From JACVRW01 sp036519295 (GTDB lineage Bacteria; Actinomycetota; Thermoleophilia; Solirubrobacterales; Thermoleophilaceae): a stretch of 21,347 bases of DNA. The notes below the pieces were generated by a model. That model was not told the DNA's origin. It saw only the letters and a list, made by a program, of their open reading frames with translations, and searched no databases. Where the stretch lies: assembly GCA_036519295.1 (NCBI GenBank), contig DATDLN010000074.1:1-21347 (forward strand), read 5' to 3'. Of the stretch, positions 7,535-13,369 are shown in pieces. Made by a program: the position numbers and the translations under genes. The stretch's first letter is position 1, and each line of letters starts with the position of its first letter.

Positions 7535-8437
7535 ATGCTCCGAAAGGCTCTTCCCCTCACCGTTCTGCTACTCGCCATGCTCGTGCCCCCCGCACCGGCC
7601 GGCTCGGGCGCGCAAAGCTCGATCGCCCTGCCGCAGGAGTTTCGCCCCGAGGGCATCGCGAGCGGGAAGGGCGACAGCTTCTACGTCGGGTCGATCCCGC
7701 TGGGGGCCGTCTTCAAGGGCTCCTATCGGACGGGAGCGGGCGAGGTGCTCGTACCGGAGCACGAAGGGCGCAACCACACCGGCCTCAAAGTCGACACGCG
7801 CTTCGACCGGCTCTTCGTCGCCGGCGGGGGATCGAAGGGCATCTACGTCTACGACGCGAATACGGGCGAGGACGTGGCGGACTTCGTTCTCGAAGACGCC
7901 GGTTTCATCAACGACGTCGTCCTGACCCGCGACGCGGCGTACTTCACGGATTCGCTCGTGCCTCAGCTCTACCGAGTCGGGATCGGGCACAACGGCGAGC
8001 TGAGCCCGCCCGAGCGCATCCCGCTCTCCGGAGACCTCGAGTTCACGAGCGGCTTCAACGTCAACGGCATCGACACGGCGCCCGACGGCCGCGGCCTCAT
8101 CGTCGTGCAGACCAACCTCGGCAAGCTGTTCCGTGTGGACCCGCGCAGCGGCGTCACGCACGAGATCAAGCTCGACCGTCCGGTCACGAACGGCGACGGC
8201 ATCCTGCGGCTTGGCCACACGCTCTACGTGGTGCAGAACCAGGACAACAAGGTCGCTGTGGTGAGACTGGACGGACGTCTCCGCAACGGGCGGACACGAG
8301 GCTTCCTCACCGATCCTCGGCTCGACGTGCCGACTACGATCGCGCCGTTCAGGAACTTCCTCTATGCCGTGAACGCCCGCTTCAACCTGCCCGACAACGA
8401 CGACGACGACATCGTGCGGCTGCGCGCCTCGGGCTGA
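7535..8437 (+). CDS. Secreted SMP-30/gluconolactonase-like beta-propeller protein
   Basis: The protein is 300 residues from ATG 7535. An open frame extends upstream to 7385, but the sequence before 7535 overlaps the divergent gene and reads as a shadow. Residues 1 to about 22 are a classical signal peptide (MLRKALPLTVLLLAMLVPP, then AGSGA). The rest is a regular beta-propeller with the family's repeated turns: PEGIASGKGDSFYVGS, GLKVDTRFDRLFVAGG, NDVVLTRDAAYFTDS and NGIDTAPDGRGLIVVQ. These hold Asn/Asp residues where SMP-30 proteins bind a divalent cation. It could be an extracytoplasmic lactonase or simply a binding propeller; the acidic C-terminus (DNDDDDIV) might bind Ca2+. A TetR gene follows on the same strand, with its own promoter 7 bp after this stop. 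Confidence 0.82.
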   Translation: MLRKALPLTVLLLAMLVPPAPAGSGAQSSIALPQEFRPEGIASGKGDSFYVGSIPLGAVFKGSYRTGAGEVLVPEHEGRNHTGLKVDTRFDRLFVAGGGSKGIYVYDANTGEDVADFVLEDAGFINDVVLTRDAAYFTDSLVPQLYRVGIGHNGELSPPERIPLSGDLEFTSGFNVNGIDTAPDGRGLIVVQTNLGKLFRVDPRSGVTHEIKLDRPVTNGDGILRLGHTLYVVQNQDNKVAVVRLDGRLRNGRTRGFLTDPRLDVPTTIAPFRNFLYAVNARFNLPDNDDDDIVRLRASG

Positions 8438-8444
8438 GCGACCC

Positions 8445-8481
8445 TTGACACATACCGCCGGTATCTAAATACTGGAGGTAT
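8445..8481 (+). promoter_or_regulatory. TetR promoter with two tandem palindromic operators and a leaderless start
   Basis: A consensus -35 TTGACA (8445-8450) and a -10 AATACT (8468-8473) are 17 bp apart, which places transcription start at about 8479-8481, on the ATG at 8480. The perfect odd palindrome ATACCGCCGGTAT (8452-8464) fills the spacer. A second, imperfect copy ATACTGGAGGTAT (8469-8481) covers the -10, start site and start codon. The two centres are 17 bp apart. The GGAGG at 8474-8478 is only 1 nt from the ATG, so it is operator rather than a ribosome site. Confidence 0.75.
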
Positions 8482-9118
8482 GCGAGCCGCTCTGACCCGC
8501 GCCGAGCGCCAGGCGAACACGCGCGCGGAGCTCGTGGACGCGGCCGAGCGCCTCTTCAGCGAACACGGATTCCACGCGACATCGCTCGACGCGGTGGCGG
8601 ACGAGGCGGGCTACACGAAGGGAGCCGTCTATTCGAACTTCGCGTCGAAAGAGGATCTCTTCTTCGCGGTGTACGAGCGGCGCGTCGATCGCTATCTGGA
8701 GACGGCGGAGCGAACCGTCGCGGGGCATGGCGATGCCGCCGAGGGGGTGCTGCGCGTGATAGCCGGCGTCGCCGCCCGCCGCGAGAAGGATGACGGCTGG
8801 CTCGCGGTCTTCCTCGAGTTCTGGACTCACGTGCTGCGCCACCCCGAGCACCGCGCGCGCTTCGCCGAGATCCACGCCCGGGCGGTCGATCCGTTCGCGA
8901 GGAGCATGGAGCGCTTCGCGGCGGAGCGCGGAATCGAGCTGCCGCTCGACGCGGGGCAGCTCGCGGTGGCGCTCTTCGCCATGGGCACCGGGATCGGACT
9001 CGAGCGCCTGACCCAGCCCGAAGTGGTGAACGGCGATCTCATGGTGCGGATGCAGGAGCTGTGGTTCGAAGCACTGGCCCGGGGCATCGAGCCCCCGCGC
9101 GGACCGAAGGGAGCATGA
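8480..9118 (+). CDS. TetR-family transcriptional regulator
   Basis: The 212-residue protein has an N-terminal three-helix DNA-binding domain: RAELVDAAERLFSEHGFHAT and then the helix-turn-helix TSLDAVADEAGYTKGAVYSNF at about 34-54. A helical ligand-binding and dimerisation domain fills the rest. The two operators over its promoter indicate autorepression. The downstream ligase gene starts 1 nt after the stop and has no separate promoter space, so the regulator controls the ligase too. By analogy with TetR regulators of acyl- and aryl-CoA genes, the inducer may be the ligase substrate or its CoA ester (inference). Confidence 0.92.
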   Translation: MRAALTRAERQANTRAELVDAAERLFSEHGFHATSLDAVADEAGYTKGAVYSNFASKEDLFFAVYERRVDRYLETAERTVAGHGDAAEGVLRVIAGVAARREKDDGWLAVFLEFWTHVLRHPEHRARFAEIHARAVDPFARSMERFAAERGIELPLDAGQLAVALFAMGTGIGLERLTQPEVVNGDLMVRMQELWFEALARGIEPPRGPKGA

Positions 9119-9119
9119 G

Positions 9120-10517
9120 ATGGACGTTGGCTATCAGGCCAAGCGGTTGGTCGATGTGGGGCGAGCCCTGCGCGCAGCGCGGGCGCTCGCCGAGCGAGAG
9201 CGCTGGCCGAGGGAGCGCCTCGAGCGCCACCAGCAGCAGCAGCTGGATGCGCTCGTCCGTTACGCGGTCGAGCACTCGCCCTTCTACCGCGGGCGCTTCG
9301 CGGGCCTGCCGGCGACCGGGTCCGTCGAGCTGCGCGCGCTGCCGACGCTCGACAAGGGGACCATGATGCAGAACTTCGACGAGCTCGTCACGGACCGCCG
9401 CCTGCGCCGCGACGCTCTGCTCTCGCACCTCGACGGACTCGAGCACGACGCGCTCTACCTCGGTGAATACCGGGCCATGACGACAAGCGGCTCGTCGGGC
9501 AGCAAGGGCCTCTTCGTCTACGACCGGCCGGGGTGGACGGAGGGCGTCGCCCAGTTCTTCCGCTTCAACGCGATCGCCGGAGTCCGTCCGCGCCTGCCAC
9601 GGCTTCGCATCGCCGCCATCGGAGGGGGCGCCCCGACGCATATGAGCCGTCGTGGGGCGGCTACGGTCGCGATCGGGATTCACCGCGTGCTCTCGCTCTC
9701 GGTGACCATGCCTCTCTCCCGCATCGTCCAGAAGCTGAACGAGTTCCAGCCCGCGTACCTGAACGCGTACCCCTCGATTGCCGTACTTCTCGCCGAGGAG
9801 CAGCAGGGCGGGCGGCTCAGGATCGCGCCGGAGGCGGTGTCGACGTCGAGCGAGCTCCGCACCCCGGAGGCGACGGAGCGCCTCGTCGCTGCCTTCGGGG
9901 TGCGGCCGTTCGATCTCTACGCCACGACCGAGGGGCTGTGGGGATGCTCCTGCGAGCGGCACGCCGGCATCCACTTGTTCGAGGACATGACGATCGTCGA
10001 GAACGTCGACGACGAGGGTCGTCCGGTGGCCGCAGGCGAGCGCGGCGCCCGCTTGCTCGTGACCAACCTGTTCAACCGGGTGCAGCCTCTGATCCGCTTC
10101 GAGCTGCCGGACGTGATCACCATCGATCCCGGCCCGTGCCCATGCGGCCGAACGCTGCGGCGCGTCAAGGTGATCGAGGGACGCGCCGACGACGTGCTGC
10201 ACCTCGCCGGCGAGGGGGCGCCCGTCGCCGTTCACCCGCTCCAGTTCTCAGTGGTGACGGCAGACCGTGACGTGCGCGAGTTCCAGGTGGTGCAGGAAGG
10301 CGAGCGGCTGCGCCTGCGGGTGGCGCTGCGCGACGGCGCCCCGGCGGAGGAGGCCTCTCGGCGCCTGCGCGAGCGGGTTGCGGGCCGGCTGGCGGCGCTC
10401 GGCGTGCGCGAGCCGGCAGTGGAGGTGGAGACCTGCGCGGGTCTCGACCGGCCCGCCGCCGGCAAGCTCCAGATGGTGGTGGCCGATGGGGTCCACTGTC
10501 GCGGCGCAAGCAGCTGA
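9120..10517 (+). CDS. Phenylacetate-CoA ligase-like (PaaK/CapK family) AMP-forming ligase
   Basis: The 465-residue adenylate-forming enzyme activates a carboxylic acid with ATP and passes it to CoA (family knowledge). Visible motifs are the P-loop TTSGSSGSKG (121-130), YATTEG (267-272), the hinge GRADD (354-358) and the C-terminal catalytic-lysine region AAGKLQ with K449. CSC (276-278) and CPCGR (340-344), with a nearby His, are the conserved Cys-rich site of this family. It lacks other aromatic-catabolism genes nearby, so the substrate is open; CapK-like members can act in polysaccharide or lipid modification. The start is ATG 9120, one base after the TetR TGA, with AGGGAG overlapping the TetR end. 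It is the second gene of the operon. Confidence 0.85.
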   Translation: MDVGYQAKRLVDVGRALRAARALAERERWPRERLERHQQQQLDALVRYAVEHSPFYRGRFAGLPATGSVELRALPTLDKGTMMQNFDELVTDRRLRRDALLSHLDGLEHDALYLGEYRAMTTSGSSGSKGLFVYDRPGWTEGVAQFFRFNAIAGVRPRLPRLRIAAIGGGAPTHMSRRGAATVAIGIHRVLSLSVTMPLSRIVQKLNEFQPAYLNAYPSIAVLLAEEQQGGRLRIAPEAVSTSSELRTPEATERLVAAFGVRPFDLYATTEGLWGCSCERHAGIHLFEDMTIVENVDDEGRPVAAGERGARLLVTNLFNRVQPLIRFELPDVITIDPGPCPCGRTLRRVKVIEGRADDVLHLAGEGAPVAVHPLQFSVVTADRDVREFQVVQEGERLRLRVALRDGAPAEEASRRLRERVAGRLAALGVREPAVEVETCAGLDRPAAGKLQMVVADGVHCRGASS

Positions 10518-10803
10518 CGGCGAATCGTTCGAATCCGTCCGAGGAAGTTCTTCGGCAGGCCTCCCCAAATCCGAGCGCGGGGGCCTGTGGCCACGCCCTT
10601 CCGCCGCGTCTGCTCCGGCGGGCTGGGGTGGAAAACCCTCCACGCAAGCCGCTCGCCTCACGGCTCGGCGGTTTGTGTGTCCCTGGGACGCACAACCCTC
10701 CACTCAACTTCGCCCGGGAGATCGGTGGAGGGTTTTCAGGTCCTCGGGCGACCCCGCGGGACGCCACCCCTTACCCCGACCGAGCCATACGCGGTGGTCC
10801 TCC
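10518..10803. other. Gene-free convergent gap with an inverted-repeat element
   Basis: No credible gene lies between the ends of the convergent ligase and MFS genes. The open frames crossing it change register and look like shadows. It holds the repeat element at 10,631-10,737 described separately. It also has a near-perfect hairpin with arms TGTGTGTC and GACGCACA around CCTGG (10,673-10,693), which pairs fully if one G-U is allowed. It may serve both genes as a bidirectional transcription end, though no run of T follows either way. Confidence 0.6.
10631..10737. repeat. 107-bp element bounded by a perfect 13-bp inverted repeat, with an internal third copy
   Basis: GAAAACCCTCCAC (10,631-10,643) is exactly inverted as GTGGAGGGTTTTC (10,725-10,737). 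A third, directly oriented copy, AACCCTCCACTCAA (10,694-10,707), matches the left copy (10,634-10,647) at 13 of 14 positions. No transposase is inside and I see no target-site duplication, so a MITE-like or REP-like interspersed element is a guess. Local folding into a long hairpin is possible. Confidence 0.6.
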
Positions 10804-12267
10804 TCAGGCCGTAACCGGCTCGCCGGCCGCCTCTCGACGGGCCGCCTCGGAATGTTCGCGGCTGTCCTTCGAGGAGATGAGGACCGCGGCGAGCAGGGCT
10901 CCGAGCAGGGCCAGGCCGGCGCCCGCCAGGAAGGCATCCTGGAAGCCCTCGGTCAGCGCGACCGCCGGGTTGCGCTCGCCCGAGGCGAAGACGTCGTCGG
11001 TGCGTCCGGTCGCGACTGTAGCCAGCACGGCAAGGCCGAGCGCGCCGCCCACCTGCTGCGAGGTGTTGATCAGTCCGGAGGCGAGGCCGGCCTCGTCGGG
11101 ACGGGTGCCGGTGACCGACGCGATCGTGACCGGTACGAATGCGAACCCGAGGCCCACTGCGGCGAGCAGCGACGGGAAGAGGATGTCGCCGAGGTAGCTG
11201 CCGCCGGGCGCGCTCACCTGGCCGAACCAGATCAGTCCGGCGGCGACGAGCAGCATGCCGGCGATGAGCGTCGGCTTGAAGCCCACCCGGGTGACGAGCT
11301 GCGACGCCACGCCGGCGGAGACGATGATCGTCAGCGCGAGCGGAAGGTAGGCCAGCCCGGCGGTGAGCGGCTCGTAGTCGAGCACCTGCTGCATGTACAG
11401 CGAGATGAAGAAGAACATCGAGAACAGCGACATGCCGATCAGCAGGCCGACGACATTCGCCCCTCGCAGCGTCCGCAGCCGGAAGATCGAGAACGGCATG
11501 AGCGGGTAACGGCGGCGCGCTTCGATCACGATGAAGGCGGCGAGCAGAAGCACGGAGATCGCTCCGAGACCCAGGGTCTGGGCGGAGCCCCAGCCGGCGT
11601 CGTTGGCGTCGACCAGCGTGTAGACGAGCAGCGCGAGTCCGGCGGTGACGGAGAACGCGCCGGCGAAGTCGAACGAGGGGCTGCTTGCATCGCGGCTCTC
11701 GTCCAGCAGCCGCGGCGCGAGCAGGGCCGCGGCGATCCCGATCGGGGTGTTCACGAACAGGACCCACTCCCAGCCGAGGGTCTCCGTGAGGATGCCGCCG
11801 AGCAGCACCCCGGCCGCACCGCCAGAGCCGGCGACCGCGCCCCACACGCCGAGCGCCCGGTTGCGCTCCGCGCCCTCGGTGAAGGTGGTGGTGACGATCG
11901 ACAGGGCCGCGGGGGAGACGATGGCGGCGCCGAGGCCCTGCACCGCGCGTGCCGCGACCAGCCAGACGTCGCTCTGGGCGAGCCCGCCGGCGAGCGAAGC
12001 GAGCGCGAACAGCACCATGCCCCAGATGTACATGCGGCGGCGCCCGAGCAGGTCGGACAGGCGCCCGCCCAGCAGCAGGAAGCCGCCGAACACGAGCGTG
12101 TACGCGTTGACGACCCAGGACAGATCGTCGCGCGCGAAGTCGAGGTCTCGCCCGATCGAGGGGAGCGCGACGTTGACGATCGCGGCGTCGAGGACCACCA
12201 CGAACTGGGTCATCGCCAGCAGGGCGAGGGCAAGGTTCTTGGCGCGGGGCGTATCGACGGGACTCAC
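10804..12267 (-). CDS. DHA2-family (EmrB/QacA-type) MFS multidrug exporter
   Basis: The protein is about 487 residues with 14 predicted membrane helices. It has the DHA2 opening LALLAMTQFVVVLDAAIVNVALP, motif A GGRLSDLLGRRR after TM2, and the antiporter motif C region (AGSGGAAGVLLGGILTETLGW) in TM5. It should export drugs or metabolites against protons at the inner membrane. The frame is open to a GTG at 12,297, but the better start is GTG 12,267 because GAGGAG (12,277-12,282 on the complement) is 9 nt upstream. A divergent TetR gene and operator-filled promoters indicate repression lifted by a substrate of the pump. The predicted mRNA leader is about 130 nt. Confidence 0.92.
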   Translation of the reverse strand: MSPVDTPRAKNLALALLAMTQFVVVLDAAIVNVALPSIGRDLDFARDDLSWVVNAYTLVFGGFLLLGGRLSDLLGRRRMYIWGMVLFALASLAGGLAQSDVWLVAARAVQGLGAAIVSPAALSIVTTTFTEGAERNRALGVWGAVAGSGGAAGVLLGGILTETLGWEWVLFVNTPIGIAAALLAPRLLDESRDASSPSFDFAGAFSVTAGLALLVYTLVDANDAGWGSAQTLGLGAISVLLLAAFIVIEARRRYPLMPFSIFRLRTLRGANVVGLLIGMSLFSMFFFISLYMQQVLDYEPLTAGLAYLPLALTIIVSAGVASQLVTRVGFKPTLIAGMLLVAAGLIWFGQVSAPGGSYLGDILFPSLLAAVGLGFAFVPVTIASVTGTRPDEAGLASGLINTSQQVGGALGLAVLATVATGRTDDVFASGERNPAVALTEGFQDAFLAGAGLALLGALLAAVLISSKDSREHSEAARREAAGEPVTA

Positions 12268-12383
12268 TCGGTCGAACTCCTCTCGGCTTGCGTACACCCG
12301 AGTCTGAGGCTAAGGCGCCCGCTCCACATCGGACGTTGGGAGCGAGTTTCGCCTCCCGACCCCTTACCTTTATGGGGGCCGCC

Positions 12384-12437
12384 GGAACAGGAACTCCGGT
12401 TCCGGTTATGATACGGAACCATGGTTCCGGTTGTCAA
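12384..12437. promoter_or_regulatory. Divergent tetR/MFS promoters, each with an operator in its spacer
   Basis: Minus strand (MFS): -35 TTGACA (12,437-12,432) and -10 TATCAT (12,413-12,408), with an 18-bp spacer that contains the perfect 16-bp palindrome CGGAACCATGGTTCCG (12,414-12,429). Plus strand (tetR): -10 TATGAT (12,407-12,412) and a weak -35 GGAACA (12,384-12,389), with a 17-bp spacer that contains GGAACTCCGGTTCC (12,390-12,403). Both operators have the form GGAAC-N4-GTTCC and their centres are 26 bp apart. The two -10 boxes overlap on opposite strands, so only one promoter can be open at a time. Confidence 0.78.
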
Positions 12438-12460
12438 CCACCGGGGTTAAGATCCCGTCA

Positions 12461-13048
12461 ATGGCCCCAATGCCGGCCGCGATGCGGTCCACACGCGCCG
12501 ACGCCCGCCGCAACCGCGAGCGGATCCTGGAGGCGGCCCGCGCGGCCTTCGCGGAGCAGGGGCCGGACGCCCAGATCGACGACATCGCCCGCCGCGCGGA
12601 GGTTGGGGTGGGCACCGTCTACCGGCACTTCCCCACGAAGGACGCGCTCATAGGCGAGCTCATTCGCCTGAAGCTGACCGCCCTCCGCGACCGCGCGCGG
12701 CGCAAGCTCGCCGAGGGCGGCGACCCCGGGGAGGCGTTCAGGAGCTTCCTGCGCGAGCAGGCCGGCGTGATCGCGAAGGACGCGGCGCTGCAGCAAATGC
12801 TCTGGGCCGAGACCAAGGAGGCGATGGTCCCGGTCGCGCCGCTCTACGACGAGGTCAACGAGGCGGTAGGCGAGCTGATCGCGCGGGCCAAGGAGGCCGG
12901 CACGATCCGAGCCGACCTCGAGGTGGACGACGTGCGCACGTTCATGTGCGGGCTCGGAGCGATCATGGCCGCCGACGCCCGCGGCGTGATGCCGTTCGAC
13001 TGGCGCCGGCAGCTGGAGTTCATGCTGGACGGCCTACGGGCGCCCTAG
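12461..13048 (+). CDS. TetR-family repressor of the divergent efflux pump
   Basis: The protein is 195 residues from ATG 12,461. ATGs at 12,470 and 12,482 are alternatives, and a TTG at 12,431 lies inside the promoter region and is unlikely. The DNA-binding domain is NRERILEAARAAFAEQG followed by the helix-turn-helix AQIDDIARRAEVGVGTVYRHF (37-57). The C-terminal domain with CGLGAIMAADARGVMPFDW is typical of TetR repressors annotated next to MFS pumps and oxidoreductases in actinobacteria. It most likely binds the two GGAAC-N4-GTTCC sites upstream and represses both itself and the pump. No strong Shine-Dalgarno is seen, only GGGGTTAAGA upstream. Confidence 0.9.
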   Translation: MAPMPAAMRSTRADARRNRERILEAARAAFAEQGPDAQIDDIARRAEVGVGTVYRHFPTKDALIGELIRLKLTALRDRARRKLAEGGDPGEAFRSFLREQAGVIAKDAALQQMLWAETKEAMVPVAPLYDEVNEAVGELIARAKEAGTIRADLEVDDVRTFMCGLGAIMAADARGVMPFDWRRQLEFMLDGLRAP

Positions 13049-13369
13049 CCGTCGGCGCCGGGTTCCGCTCCTTCTTCAGGCCCGGCGTGGAGCGAGCCGG
13101 AGGCTGGAGCCCTGATGCCGGTCGGGTTCGGGCGCGGTTGCTCTCCGCCCGCCGGATTGCAAGCGGGTGAAGGAGTGTGATTTCGATGCGGCGGTGACAA
13201 GCTCCCGAGCTCGCCGCCGACAGCGGGGTTTGGGACGTTACGCAGGTTCGAGTCACCCGGACGGGGCACCGAAGCGCCGGCGGCCCGGCCGCCGGCGGGC
13301 CCAACGGGCCTGGAGCCAACGAGAAGCGGGGGGACCACTAATCCAGGATGTCGCGGGGTTGGGGGCGCC
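13049..13369. other. Gene-free convergent gap with several strong hairpins
   Basis: No credible gene is present. Three inverted repeats stand out. CGGCGG/CCGCCG (13,189-13,194 and 13,214-13,219) encloses AGCTC/GAGCT (13,200-13,211). CGCCGGCGG/CCGCCGGCG, a perfect 9-bp stem with a 5-nt loop, is at 13,275-13,297. GGCCC/GGGCC follows immediately at 13,298-13,310. The stacked GC-rich stems between convergent genes probably help end transcription on both strands. A tRNA-like T-loop, GGTTCGAGTC, occurs near 13,245 but is not part of a foldable tRNA. Confidence 0.55.
13275..13310. terminator. Two adjacent GC-rich hairpins, candidate bidirectional terminator
   Basis: A perfect 9-bp stem (13,275-13,283 with 13,289-13,297, loop CCCGG) is followed directly by a 5-bp stem with loop AAC (13,298-13,310). 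No U-tract follows on either strand, so this would be the U-less type common in high-GC actinobacteria. It lies between the ends of the tetR and helicase genes. Confidence 0.4.

Noticed and set aside
10267..12411. 714-aa plus-strand open frame
   Set aside because: It crosses the ligase end, the repeat gap and the antisense of the MFS gene; composition is low-complexity charged, typical of a high-GC shadow.
13230..13270. tRNA-like T-loop GGTTCGAGTC followed by CACC
   Set aside because: The 5-bp T-stem does not pair (GCAGG against CACCC), and no acceptor, D or anticodon arm can be built upstream.
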